Positions 52,530 to 61,442 of a stretch of 64,000 bases of DNA are shown here, piece after piece. A program made the position numbers and the translations under genes. Under the pieces are notes generated by a model. It saw only the letters and a list, made by a program, of their open reading frames with translations, made no database searches and had not been told where the DNA came from. This stretch comes from Thermococcus radiotolerans (lineage in GTDB: Archaea > Methanobacteriota_B > Thermococci > Thermococcales > Thermococcaceae). Positions within the stretch are counted from its first letter, which is position 1. Every line of letters starts with the position of its first letter. Location: NCBI RefSeq assembly GCF_002214565.1, contig NZ_CP015106.1, positions 1,178,001 through 1,242,000 of the forward strand. The letters run 5' to 3'.

Positions 52530-53696
52530 TCAGCCTATCTGGAAGGCGCTCGTGCGGAGCTCGCCGCGCTCGAAGCGGTACGGGTCGTACCACTCCCAGT
52601 CGAGCGGAACCTTCGAGCGGCCCTTTGAAATCAGCTCGGCCATCGCCTCCCCAACGGCCGGCGCCATCATGAACCCGTGCCCGCTGAAGCCCGCCGCTAT
52701 GTAGAAGTTGTCGAGGAGCCTTCCGATGGCAGGATTGCTGTCCGGCGTCTTTGCGTAGAAGCCCGCCCACTGCCTAACGACGTGAGCGTAGCGAAGCGGC
52801 GGGGCGATTCTAACGGCATAATCCAGAACTCCGCGCAGGAAGTCGTAGGTCGGCTCGTAGTCGTCGAGGCTCTTGGCCTTGTGCTCTATCCCGGCACCGC
52901 AGATTATTCCGCCGTCCTCACCGTCCTGGATTATGTAGGCGTCGTTCCAGCTCGGCGGGCAGACCAGCGGCTCGGCCTGTCCGGGTTCCAGAGGTTCGGT
53001 CTTGACGAGCTGGTGCTTGTATGCCGTGATGGGGACGAGGTCCCACTTTAAGCCGGCCATCTCGTTGATGAGCGGCGCCCAGGCGTTGGCCGCGTTCAGA
53101 ACTGCGTCAACCTTAACGCTCTCGACCTTTCCGTTGTTCCTGAACTTCACGGCGGTTATGGTATCCCCCTCGCGCTCGAAGCCTATGACCTCGGTGTGCT
53201 CCCTCGCATCAACGCCGAGCTCCTTAGCCTTGAAAAGGTAGGCAAAGAGCGTCTTGAAGGGGTTCGCCTTGCCGTCCTTCGGGTTCCAGGCTCCGGCCAA
53301 GAAGGGCTCGGTGTTGAGAATCGGCACTATCTCCTTGGCCTCGTCCATGTCGATGAGCCTCGTTGGAACGCCGAATTTGTTCTGGAGCTTTATGTTCGCC
53401 TTAAACGCCTCGACCTCCTCCTCGCTCGCCGCGAGGAACAGGTAGCCGGTCTGCCTGAAGACGATGTCGCTCTCCAGCTCCTCCTCAAGCTTCTCCCACC
53501 TCTCAACGGAGTGCTTCATCAGCCTGATGTTCGCCTCGTCCGTGAACTGGGCGCGGATTCCAGTGGCACAGCGGAAGGTGGAGCCCGAGCCGAAGTAGTT
53601 CTTCTCGAAGAGGATTACCTCCTCGCCGAGCTTCGCCAGCTCGTAGGCGGTGACAACGCCTATTATTCCGCCGCCGATGATGGCTATTTTACTCAT
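52530..53696 (-). CDS. pdhB: L-proline dehydrogenase, catalytic beta subunit
   Basis: A 388-residue DAO-family flavoenzyme. FAD motif IIGGGIIGVVTAYELAKLG (residues 5-23), GSGSTFRCATGIRAQF, GAWNPKDGKANPF, ANAWAPLINEMAG and YIAAGFSGHGFMMAPAVGE. In the Thermococcales dye-linked proline dehydrogenase complex this subunit oxidises proline to pyrroline-5-carboxylate. It is the last gene of a four-gene operon (alpha, ferredoxin-like, BFD-like, beta), the order reported in Thermococcus profundus. GGTGGTGCCG precedes ATG 53696, which overlaps the end of the BFD-like gene. Confidence 0.92.
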   Translation of the reverse strand: MSKIAIIGGGIIGVVTAYELAKLGEEVILFEKNYFGSGSTFRCATGIRAQFTDEANIRLMKHSVERWEKLEEELESDIVFRQTGYLFLAASEEEVEAFKANIKLQNKFGVPTRLIDMDEAKEIVPILNTEPFLAGAWNPKDGKANPFKTLFAYLFKAKELGVDAREHTEVIGFEREGDTITAVKFRNNGKVESVKVDAVLNAANAWAPLINEMAGLKWDLVPITAYKHQLVKTEPLEPGQAEPLVCPPSWNDAYIIQDGEDGGIICGAGIEHKAKSLDDYEPTYDFLRGVLDYAVRIAPPLRYAHVVRQWAGFYAKTPDSNPAIGRLLDNFYIAAGFSGHGFMMAPAVGEAMAELISKGRSKVPLDWEWYDPYRFERGELRTSAFQIG

Positions 53697-53961
53697 CGGC
53701 ACCACCCACTATGACCTCTACGCGAACGGGCCTCGTGGGGACCCTAGCCTTTGGAAGCGGTATCTCCTCCTGCCTCTTTCCGGTCTTCCTCGCGAGGATC
53801 GACAGCACTATGGGAATGCAGGTCCTTCCCTGGCAGGGGCCCATTCCTATGCGGAGAAGCCTTTTAATCTCTTCAATGTCGGTGACGCCGGAATCGATGA
53901 GCGCCTCAACCTCCTCAACGGTGACGTCGTTACAGCGACAGACGATTTTCTTTCCCCCCAT
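53689..53961 (-). CDS. pdhX: BFD-like [2Fe-2S] subunit of proline dehydrogenase
   Basis: A 90-residue protein with the BFD cysteine pattern: IVCRCNDVT near the N-terminus and GPCQGRTCIP about 35 residues on. It is probably a [2Fe-2S] electron carrier in the complex. A domain with the same pattern (ICGCDVS, GFCQGRFC) is fused to the alpha-like gene at 37974. GAGGTGATTGAA precedes ATG 53961. It overlaps pdhB by eight bases. Confidence 0.85.
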   Translation of the reverse strand: MGGKKIVCRCNDVTVEEVEALIDSGVTDIEEIKRLLRIGMGPCQGRTCIPIVLSILARKTGKRQEEIPLPKARVPTRPVRVEVIVGGADE

Positions 53962-53966
53962 TTCAA

Positions 53967-54470
53967 TCACCTCTCAACCCTCACGGCGCGGACGTCCCAG
54001 GCCAGCTCTATCGGCACCTCGACGATGATTATCGGCGTGTCACCCTTGCTCTTCTCCCTCGGCACGACCGTGAGCACCTTCCCCTTTCCAACGGGCTCGC
54101 CGACCCTGTTGAGGAGGACGACCTCCTCGCCCTTCTCTGGAACCGGAAGGAGCTCGTGGGGCATAGTTATCCTCGCTTTATCGCCGACGTAGTGCACCAT
54201 GAAGAAGGCCAGACCAGGGCAGATCTGAACGCAGAGGGAGCAGCCGATGCACTTGTCGTAATCGACTATCGGCAGGTCGTTCGGAGTGGGCATGCTTATG
54301 GCCCCGGTGGGGCATATCTCCCTGCACGGAGCGCAGGGTATCTCCTGCGGGCACTCCGGAACGGCGACGGGCCTCTTCCTGAGCCTCTCCTCGCTCGGCA
54401 GGGGGATGAACTTTTCAAGCTCCTCAGGGGTGATGTAGCCCTTTCTAAGGTACTCCGGAATCTCGCTCAT
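53967..54470 (-). CDS. pdhF: ferredoxin-like iron-sulfur subunit of proline dehydrogenase
   Basis: A 167-residue protein with two 4Fe-4S motifs, CPQEIPCAPCREICPTG (about residues 40-56) and CIGCSLCVQICPG (about 74-86), plus a C-terminal beta domain with no cysteines. It would pass electrons from the flavin subunits to the cell's acceptor, probably ferredoxin. It starts at the stop of pdhA (four-base overlap) and ends just before the BFD-like gene, so all four subunits are co-translated. Confidence 0.9.
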   Translation of the reverse strand: MSEIPEYLRKGYITPEELEKFIPLPSEERLRKRPVAVPECPQEIPCAPCREICPTGAISMPTPNDLPIVDYDKCIGCSLCVQICPGLAFFMVHYVGDKARITMPHELLPVPEKGEEVVLLNRVGEPVGKGKVLTVVPREKSKGDTPIIIVEVPIELAWDVRAVRVER

Positions 54471-55903
54471 TCTCTCACCACCAGTGCCTTCTTTATGCCC
54501 TCGAGCACGTGCCTGCCGAAGGGCCCGGAGCGGAACTCCAGGAGGTCTTTCTGGGCCTTCTCCATCTCCTTGAGCCAGCCCTCGTCCGCTATGCCCAGCC
54601 GAAGCGCGGCGGCAATTCCTGCGACCTTACCCTCAAGCATCGCGGTCGTTGCCTCCTCTATTCCAGCGGAGTCGCCAGCCACGAAGATTCCCCTGACGGT
54701 GGTCTCCATCCACTCGTCGCGGACGGCCACGTGACCGCTGAGCTCACGGACGTACCTTATCTGGCAGCCGGCCTGGTGAAGGAGCTCGATGCTGGGCCTC
54801 AAGCCGACGGCGAGTGCTATAACGTCGACCTCAAAGGTTCTCTCCGTTCCGGGGATTACCTGCCAGTTCTCGTCGAGCTGGGCAACAACAGCTCTCTCGA
54901 CCTTCTCCTTCCCCTCGGCGCGAAGGATGGTGTGCCTCGTGAGTATCGGAACGCCCAGGCGCCTGACCTTTGCCGCGTGGACGAAATAACCGCCGACCTT
55001 CGGCATGGCCTCAACTATCGCCTTCACCTCAACGCCGGCCTGGATGAGCTGATACGCCAGAATAAGTCCCACATTTCCGGCTCCAACGATTAGAACCCTA
55101 TCGCCGGGTTTGACGCCGTAGGTGTTCATAAGCGTCTGAATCGCGCCGGCACCGTAGATTCCGGGCAGATCGTTGTTCTCGAAGGGTATCATCTTCTCCA
55201 TCGCGCCGGTGGCGACTATGACCGCCCTTCCGCGGAACTCTATCAGCTCGCGGTTGTTCTTAACGGCCAGGACGAGCTTCTCGTCGCCCTCCTGGAAAAT
55301 GCCGACGGCGGAGGTTTCAAGGAAGATTTCAACGTTCTCCCGCTTCCTTGCTTCATTCTCAAGGATTTTCGCTATCTCTACCCCCCTGACTCCTGCAAAC
55401 TGCTCGCGTTTGCCGAAGAACTTGTGAGTCTGCTTGACGAGCTGGCCGCCGAGCATGGGTTGCTCATCGATCAGTATAACACTGGCCCCTGCATCTGCTG
55501 CATGTATGGCCGCCATCAGCCCGGCCGGACCGCCGCCAACTACAACGACATCCGCCTTGACGACCTTCGCGTCCTTGAACTCGGGCGGCTTTGCCTCCCT
55601 CGGCAGCTTGGCCTTTCCGCGCTGAGGCTCGATTCTCATGCCGTCTTCAACGAGGGTTATGCAGGAGCGAACGTTTGGGATTCCGTTCACGACCATCAGA
55701 CACGAGGAGCATTTGCCGATGGCACAGAAGAGCCCCCTGGGCCGCTTCTCGTTGGCGGAGTAGTTCAGAACCCTCACGCCAGCGGCGTGAAGGGCCGTCG
55801 CTATCGTTTCCCCCTCGTATGCCTTGATCGGCCGTCCTTCAAAGTATATTGTAACCTCCCTGCCACGCTCAAAACGCAGAACAGGATGCTCAGTTAAGCG
55901 CAC
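54467..55903 (-). CDS. pdhA: L-proline dehydrogenase alpha subunit (NAD(P)H dehydrogenase-like)
   Basis: A 478-residue subunit, first in its operon. N-terminal [2Fe-2S] domain (YEGETIATALHAAGV, cysteines in GLFCAIGKCSSC and VRSC), FAD motif VVVGGGPAGLMAAIHAADAG, second Rossmann VLIVGAGNVGLILAYQL, and FVAGDSAGIEEATTAMLEGK. In the characterised complex alpha is reported to have NADH-dependent diaphorase activity. GTG 55903 with GGGTGATACACC; an ATG is lacking. Compare the degenerate copy at 37974. Confidence 0.9.
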   Translation of the reverse strand: MRLTEHPVLRFERGREVTIYFEGRPIKAYEGETIATALHAAGVRVLNYSANEKRPRGLFCAIGKCSSCLMVVNGIPNVRSCITLVEDGMRIEPQRGKAKLPREAKPPEFKDAKVVKADVVVVGGGPAGLMAAIHAADAGASVILIDEQPMLGGQLVKQTHKFFGKREQFAGVRGVEIAKILENEARKRENVEIFLETSAVGIFQEGDEKLVLAVKNNRELIEFRGRAVIVATGAMEKMIPFENNDLPGIYGAGAIQTLMNTYGVKPGDRVLIVGAGNVGLILAYQLIQAGVEVKAIVEAMPKVGGYFVHAAKVRRLGVPILTRHTILRAEGKEKVERAVVAQLDENWQVIPGTERTFEVDVIALAVGLRPSIELLHQAGCQIRYVRELSGHVAVRDEWMETTVRGIFVAGDSAGIEEATTAMLEGKVAGIAAALRLGIADEGWLKEMEKAQKDLLEFRSGPFGRHVLEGIKKALVVRE

Positions 55904-55995
55904 GGTGTATCACCCATGCACCTATTCGTTCACGCATTTATGAAAATTTTTCAATCCGAAGGTTCTTCACCTTTGGTTTCAGGGAGTACCAAAGC

Positions 55996-56003
55996 TTTAT
56001 ATA
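55996..56003 (+). promoter_or_regulatory. TATA box of the SRP RNA gene
   Basis: TTTATATA, its centre about 26 bases before the start of the RNA helix at 56025. Confidence 0.65.
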
Positions 56004-56024
56004 TCGGGCGGCGGATAAGTTAGC

Positions 56025-56344
56025 TGGCGGCGGGCTAGGCCGGGGGGTTCGGCGTCCCCTGTAACCGGAAACCGTCGATATGCCGGGGCCGAAGCCCGGG
56101 GGGCGGTTCCCAAAGCCGTCCCCGGAAGCCGGGGCACAACGGTGATCCCTCGTCCCACGGGGCCGGCGGTGGGAGGGGCCCGGCTGGAGGGCCGGGCTAA
56201 CTCCCTTTGCCCGCCGAACCCCGCCAGGCCCGGAAGGGAGCAGCGGTAGGCGGGACGTTCGGCGCTCGTGGGGTAGCGGGGGTGAGCGAGCCCCGGTGGA
56301 AGGGGACGGTGGAGGGTTCCCACCCCCGGGCGCGCCCGCTGCCA
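56025..56344 (+). ncRNA. ffs: signal recognition particle 7S RNA
   Basis: About 320 bases of very G+C-rich sequence with no coding pattern. It holds the universal SRP helix 8 sequence GCCAGGCCCGGAAGGGAGCAG (here split: GCCAGGCC at 56223-56230 then CGGAAGGGAGCAGC). The 5' end (GGCGGCGGGC, 56026-56035) pairs with the 3' end (GCCCGCTGCC, 56334-56343), forming the archaeal helix 1. A TATA box is in place, and T-rich CTAAACTTTTAG follows. It is the RNA core that, with SRP54 and SRP19, directs membrane and secreted proteins to the translocon. Open frames over it are accidental. Confidence 0.97.
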
Positions 56345-56390
56345 CTAAACTTTTAGCGCTTCTTCACGTATTCAGGTACGGTGATTCCAG

Positions 56391-57389
56391 ATGCATCCAA
56401 AGATAGACTCTCTTCTCGCCAGGTTTCCAAGGGTGGAGCTCATCGGCTGGGAAACGCCGATCCAGTACCTTCCGAAGATAAGCTCGATGGTCGGCGTTGA
56501 CGTCTACGTCAAGCGCGATGACCTCACAGGCTTTGGAATCGGCGGGAATAAGATAAGAAAGCTCGAATTCCTCCTGGGCGATGCGATGGCCAAGGGCGCC
56601 GATACCGTGATAACCCTCGGTGCGGTCCACTCGAACCACGCTTTCGTGACGGCCCTGGCCGCAAAGAGCTTAGGTCTAGATGCTCTCCTCGTTCTCCGCG
56701 GGAGGGAGGAGCTCAAGGGCAACTACCTCCTCGACAAGCTGGTCGGGATAGAGACGAGGGTCTTCAAGGCCGAGAAGACGACCGACCTGATTCCTATGGC
56801 GGAGGAGATAGCCGGGGAGCTGAGGGCAGAGGGCAGAAAGCCGTACCTGATCCCGATAGGCGGCGCTTCCCCAATCGGAACCCTCGGGTACGTGAGGGGA
56901 GTTGGAGAAATCGCCTCGCAGGCAAACGGGCTTGGCCTCGAGTTCGACACGGTAGTTGACGCCGTCGGCAGCGGCGGCACTTTAGCGGGAATAACCCTCG
57001 GCCTTAGCCTCCTTGGAGCGGAGACGGAGCCCGTAGGAATGGGCGTCGGGATATTCGCCGGCGACATGGAGGGGAGAGTCGTGGAACTAGCCGAGGAGAC
57101 GCAGAAGCTTCTGGGAACCAAATGCAGGATCAAAAAGCCGAGGATACACGACTACAGCTTCGGCGCCTACGGGAAGATTGTGAAAGAGGTGGGGGAAACG
57201 ATAAGGCTCGTGGCGAAGCTTGAGGGAATACTCCTCGACCCGGTCTACACCGGAAAGGCCTTCCACGGCCTCATGGAGATGGCCCAGACCGACGAGCTCG
57301 GCGAAACCGTGCTCTTCATCCACACGGGAGGGACCCCCGGCCTGTTCCACTACGGAGAGGAGATGCTCAGGCTCATGGAAAAGCCTTAA
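56391..57389 (+). CDS. PLP-dependent D-cysteine desulfhydrase/ACC deaminase-family enzyme
   Basis: A 332-residue fold-type II PLP enzyme. PLP lysine in GIGGNKIRKLEFLLGDA (about residue 52-54), TLGAVHSNHAFVTALAA with the Ser-Asn-His site, and phosphate-loop AVGSGGTLAGITLGL. Thermococcales members are usually named ACC deaminase, yet many act on D-cysteine or D-serine, and no residue here settles it. It follows the SRP RNA by 46 bases and precedes pyrD. Confidence 0.87.
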   Translation: MHPKIDSLLARFPRVELIGWETPIQYLPKISSMVGVDVYVKRDDLTGFGIGGNKIRKLEFLLGDAMAKGADTVITLGAVHSNHAFVTALAAKSLGLDALLVLRGREELKGNYLLDKLVGIETRVFKAEKTTDLIPMAEEIAGELRAEGRKPYLIPIGGASPIGTLGYVRGVGEIASQANGLGLEFDTVVDAVGSGGTLAGITLGLSLLGAETEPVGMGVGIFAGDMEGRVVELAEETQKLLGTKCRIKKPRIHDYSFGAYGKIVKEVGETIRLVAKLEGILLDPVYTGKAFHGLMEMAQTDELGETVLFIHTGGTPGLFHYGEEMLRLMEKP

Positions 57390-57425
57390 AGCCATCCTCC
57401 ACCTTTTTGCCTTCGGGGTGTCAAG

Positions 57426-58328
57426 ATGGTCAGCCTTGAAGTGGAGCTTTTCGGGATAAGGTTCGAGAATCCCCTCATTCTCGCATCGGGAATAAACGAC
57501 AAGGTTCCTGAGCAGTGGATTAGGGCGCACGAGGAGGGCGCCGGCGGGGTGGTCACTAAATCAATCGGAATCGAGCCGAGGGCAGGTTACGATAATCCAA
57601 CGATTGTGGAGCTCCCCTACGGCCTGATAAACGCGATGGGCCTGCCGAACCCCGGCTGGAGGGGCTTCCTTGAGATGGTCGAAGGATACACCTTTGACTT
57701 CCCGCTCATAGTCTCGATTTTCGGCGGAACGCCAGAGGAGTTCGCCTTCCTTGCGGAGAAGCTGAGCGATGTCGCCGATGCCTTCGAGCTGAACCTCAGC
57801 TGTCCCCACGCGAAGGGCTACGGGATGGAGATCGGCCAGAAGCCGGAGAACGTATATGAAGTGGTCAGGGCAGTTAAAGACGCCACGGACAAGCCCGTCA
57901 TCGCGAAGCTGACGCCGAACATAGACGACATCACGAAGCTCGGTCTTGCGGCCGAGAAAGCGGGAGCAGATGCAGTCTCTGCTATAAACACGCTGAAGGC
58001 GGTGGCTATAGACGTCTACGCGAGGAAGCCGATACTGAGCAACCACGTCGGTGGCTACTCGGGGCCAGGCGTGAAGCCGGTAGCTTTGAGGGCCGTCTAC
58101 GACCTCGCGAGAACGCTTGAAATCCCGGTCATAGGCATCGGCGGCATAACGACGTGGCAGGACGCGGTGGAGTTTCTCCTCGCCGGAGCCTCGGCCATTC
58201 AGGTTGGTACCGCCGTCTCGCTCCGTGGGTGGAAGGTATTCCGGGAGATAAACGAGGGAATAGATGGATACCTCGAAAGCGAGGGCTTTTCGAGCGTGAG
58301 GGATATAGTCGGCCTGGCGCTGGAGTAA
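57426..58328 (+). CDS. pyrD: dihydroorotate dehydrogenase (class 1B)
   Basis: A 300-residue FMN enzyme of pyrimidine synthesis. LILASGINDKVPEQW, LNLSCPHAKGYGME with the catalytic Cys of class 1, INTLKAVAIDV, and PVIGIGGITTWQDAVEFLLAGASAIQVGTA (phosphate/FMN loop) are all present. Class 1B enzymes need an iron-sulfur partner PyrK, which is not in this window. GGTGTCAAG precedes ATG 57426. A toxin-antitoxin pair begins 44 bases on. Confidence 0.93.
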   Translation: MVSLEVELFGIRFENPLILASGINDKVPEQWIRAHEEGAGGVVTKSIGIEPRAGYDNPTIVELPYGLINAMGLPNPGWRGFLEMVEGYTFDFPLIVSIFGGTPEEFAFLAEKLSDVADAFELNLSCPHAKGYGMEIGQKPENVYEVVRAVKDATDKPVIAKLTPNIDDITKLGLAAEKAGADAVSAINTLKAVAIDVYARKPILSNHVGGYSGPGVKPVALRAVYDLARTLEIPVIGIGGITTWQDAVEFLLAGASAIQVGTAVSLRGWKVFREINEGIDGYLESEGFSSVRDIVGLALE

Positions 58329-58332
58329 GACA

Positions 58333-58356
58333 TTTATAGTAGAAAACTCTACTATA
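58333..58356 (+). promoter_or_regulatory. VapB operator overlapping the TATA box
   Basis: TATAGTAGA (58335-58343), spacer AAAC, TCTACTATA (58348-58356): a perfect 22-base inverted repeat that starts within TTTATAG. Binding there would block TBP/TFB, fitting autorepression by the antitoxin. Confidence 0.65.
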
Positions 58357-58365
58357 CTATGGTGA

Positions 58366-58996
<631 letters not shown>

Positions 58997-59000
<4 letters not shown>

Positions 59001-59716
59001 AGCGCGCTGTGGTGTTGTTCTCGGGTGGGCTTGACTCGACGGCCTGCCTCTACTGGGCGAAGAGGAACTACGACGAGGTCATCCTGCTCACCGTGAACTA
59101 CGGAAGCAACGAGGAGAGGGTCACGAACAAAGTTGCCGAGTTCTTCTCGAAGGAGCTGGGCGTCCCGCTGAAGATAGTCCGCCTCGACTTCCTCGAGGAG
59201 TTCTCAAAGCTGAGGGGGACGACCCTCGTTGGAGGTGAGACGCCGAAGGTTACTGCCGAGGAGCTTGAGGACATGAGCGTTGCACAGGAGACGGCGAAAA
59301 GCGTCTGGGTTCCGGCAAGAAACGTCGTGCTGATAAGCGTCGCGGCTTCGCTCCTCGATGCACTCGGAGGCGGGGACATAATAGTCGGCTTCAACGCTGA
59401 AGAGGGGGCAACGTTCCCGGACAACACCCCGGAGTTCGTCGAGAGGATGAACGAGATGCTAAAGTACGGAACCATGGCCGATGTGAGGGTCGTCGCTCCG
59501 CTCATAGACCTTGACAAGAGGGGCATAGCCAGGCTCCTTAAGGAGCTGGACGCGAAGTACGAGTACTCCAACTCCTGCTACATGCCGAGGGGCTTCACGG
59601 AGGACGGCAAGCCGATACACTGCGGCCAGTGCGAGAGCTGTGTGAGGCGCCACCGCGGTCTGATCGAGGCCATCGGGGAGGACAGGACAGTTTACGCCGT
59701 GGAGCCGAGGATATGA
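58997..59716 (+). CDS. queC: 7-cyano-7-deazaguanine synthase (archaeosine pathway)
   Basis: A 239-residue ATP-dependent enzyme. PP-loop [17 protein letters not shown] (residues 5-21), then [21 protein letters not shown] and the zinc site SNSCYMP / [12 protein letters not shown]. It makes preQ0, the precursor of archaeosine at position 15 of tRNA. GGAGGA lies six bases before ATG 58997, inside vapC. Two tRNA genes follow downstream. Confidence 0.94.
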
Positions 59717-59771
59717 CCTCCTCCCCAAACCCTCTCCGTTTCAACGGCCCCGCTTCTGAGCCACCGCAAGA

Positions 59772-59779
59772 TTTATAAA
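59772..59779 (+). promoter_or_regulatory. TATA box of the tRNA pair
   Basis: TTTATAAA, 29-36 bases before the 5' end of tRNA-Phe. Confidence 0.6.
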
Positions 59780-59807
59780 TTCGCTCTCTACCCTATCCAT
59801 TGGGCGT

Positions 59808-59884
59808 GGGGCGGTAGCTCAGCCTGGGAGAGCGCCGGACTGAAGATCCGGGTGTCGGGGGTTCAAATCCCCCTCGCCCCACCA
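59808..59884 (+). tRNA. tRNA-Phe (anticodon GAA), CCA encoded
   Basis: Cloverleaf: acceptor GGGGCGG/TCGCCCC, D arm GCTC..GAGC, anticodon stem CCGGA/TCCGG with GAA at 59842-59844, T arm GGGGG-TTCAAAT-CCCCC, discriminator A and encoded CCA. It shares a transcript with the next tRNA. Confidence 0.96.
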
Positions 59885-59897
59885 CTTTCTCAGCAAC

Positions 59898-59975
59898 GCG
59901 GTGGTAGTCTAGCCTGGTCTAGGACACCGGCCTTCCAAGCCGGTGACCCGGGTTCAAATCCCGGCCACCGCACCA
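59898..59975 (+). tRNA. tRNA-Gly (anticodon TCC), CCA encoded
   Basis: Cloverleaf: acceptor GCGGTGG/CCACCGC, anticodon stem CCGGC/GCCGG with TCC at 59934-59936, T arm CCGGG-TTCAAAT-CCCGG, discriminator A and encoded CCA. It begins 13 bases after tRNA-Phe. Confidence 0.95.
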
Positions 59976-60082
59976 TTCTAACAAACTTCTCCCGGGTCAA
60001 GCTCGTCAGCCATTATTTTCCGGTTTTCACCGACTTAAATTGATCCGAGGGTTCTCCGCTGCCCACATCTGTCCACTAAACG

Positions 60083-60090
60083 TTATAAAG
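60083..60090 (+). promoter_or_regulatory. TATA box of the AOR maturase gene
   Basis: TTATAAAG, 35-42 bases before TTG 60125, whose ribosome site is AGGTGGG (60113-60119). Confidence 0.5.
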
Positions 60091-60124
60091 GCCACCGTTT
60101 TACTTCGTCTTTAGGTGGGTTACG

Positions 60125-61252
60125 TTGGAGAAAGACGCTCATAGGTTCGAGCTCAACGGTGCTTTCGTTCTTATCCCCAAAAAACCTGATTTGAAGTATC
60201 TCTACATCGAAATAACCAACAGGTGCAACCTCCGCTGCGAGATGTGCTTCAAGCAGTACTGGGAGGACCCCGAGGGGGATATGGACTGGGAACTCTTCAT
60301 GAAGATTCTAGACGATGCGGAGGAGCTTCCTGAGCTGGAGATGATATACTTCGGAGGAATAGGCGAGCCCACGGTTCATCCGAGGTTCATGGACATGGCC
60401 AAGGAGGTCAAGAGGAGAGGATTTGCGCTGGGAATAAGCACCAACGGCTTTCTTCTCACCGACAAACGCATAGAGGAGCTCGTTGAGCTCGGCCTCGATC
60501 TGATATACTTCTCGGTGGACTCCGTGCCCACCCAACCGGTGGATATAGGGCACATAAAGCCAGACGTTACGGGTTCCAGGATCAGGAAGATCCAGGAGGT
60601 CAAGAAGAAGCTCGGAAGCGACGTCCCGCACATAGGGGTCGAGGTGGTGGTCACCAAGGAGAACTACGCCGAGCTCATAGACATAGTACACTACGTGGGG
60701 TCGCTGGGCGTGGACACCGTCCTCATCTCAAACCTGATTCCAATAACGAAGGAGCACGCGAAGCTGATAGTCTACGACGGAAGCGTTGACATGAAGCCGA
60801 TAGTAGACAAGCTCGAGGCCGTGTACCACGGCTACATCTACAAGCTCGCGGAGTTCTCCCTGAGGACGGAGAGGCACTGCGAGTTCGTGGAGAAGAACGT
60901 GGCCGTCATACGCTGGGACGGCGAGGTCGCCCCGTGCTACCGCTTCCTGCACACATACCCGGAGATAGTCTTCGGAAGGGAGAAGAGGGTAATAGCGTAC
61001 TCATTTGGGAACGTTAAGGAGAAGAGCCTCAAGGAGATATGGACCAGCAGGGATTACTCCTGGTTCCGCTTCGTCGTCAAGAATTCGCTGTATCCAAGCT
61101 GCGCGGATTGTCCGCTCAACGAGTCCTGTTCCTTCGTGTGGGATACTGAGTCAGACTGCTGGAGCAACAAGCCGAGCTGCGCCGACTGCCTCTGGGCGAG
61201 GCGCATAGTGCTCTGCCCGATACCCGAAAAAGGCATGAAAGGATATTGGTGA
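60125..61252 (+). CDS. radical SAM/SPASM maturase of tungsten oxidoreductase
   Basis: A 375-residue radical SAM enzyme. Cluster motif C34-x3-C38-x2-C41 (NRCNLRCEMCF), FGGIGEPTVHP, and a Cys-rich SPASM end (CADCPLNESC, CWSNKPSCADCLWARRIVLC). This is the family found next to tungstopterin aldehyde oxidoreductases and thought to mature them or their cofactor. TTG start with AGGTGGG. AOR follows after 190 bases on the same strand. Confidence 0.88.
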   Translation: MEKDAHRFELNGAFVLIPKKPDLKYLYIEITNRCNLRCEMCFKQYWEDPEGDMDWELFMKILDDAEELPELEMIYFGGIGEPTVHPRFMDMAKEVKRRGFALGISTNGFLLTDKRIEELVELGLDLIYFSVDSVPTQPVDIGHIKPDVTGSRIRKIQEVKKKLGSDVPHIGVEVVVTKENYAELIDIVHYVGSLGVDTVLISNLIPITKEHAKLIVYDGSVDMKPIVDKLEAVYHGYIYKLAEFSLRTERHCEFVEKNVAVIRWDGEVAPCYRFLHTYPEIVFGREKRVIAYSFGNVKEKSLKEIWTSRDYSWFRFVVKNSLYPSCADCPLNESCSFVWDTESDCWSNKPSCADCLWARRIVLCPIPEKGMKGYW

Positions 61253-61352
61253 AGTTAAATCCATACTTTTATCAACATTTTTTCAGCAGGCCTCAAAATT
61301 TTTAAGTTCGAAAAAACTCTCCTCGATGTTTGTTAAACTAATGTGCTTACCA

Positions 61353-61404
61353 TAGCATCAATGTTGCATTCTTTTGCTTTCGTCAAATTTATTAGCATCA
61401 ATGT
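61353..61404 (+). promoter_or_regulatory. AOR promoter with a 12-base direct repeat
   Basis: TAGCATCAATGT occurs at 61353-61364 and again at 61393-61404, exactly 40 bases (about four DNA turns) apart, on either side of the TATA-like TTTATTA (61388-61394). Probably binding sites for a regulator of AOR. Confidence 0.5.
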
Positions 61405-61442
61405 ACAAAAATGCTTCCAAGAACTGCTGGAGGCTTCGAAAT

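Noticed and set aside
55938-56345. Overlapping minus-strand open frames of 135 and 108 residues
   Set aside because: They lie across the SRP RNA gene; their Pro/Arg/Gly-rich composition comes from its G+C-rich helices.
59808-59975. tRNA pair as an integration site
   Set aside because: No integrase, no repeat of the tRNA 3' end and no foreign-looking DNA beside it.
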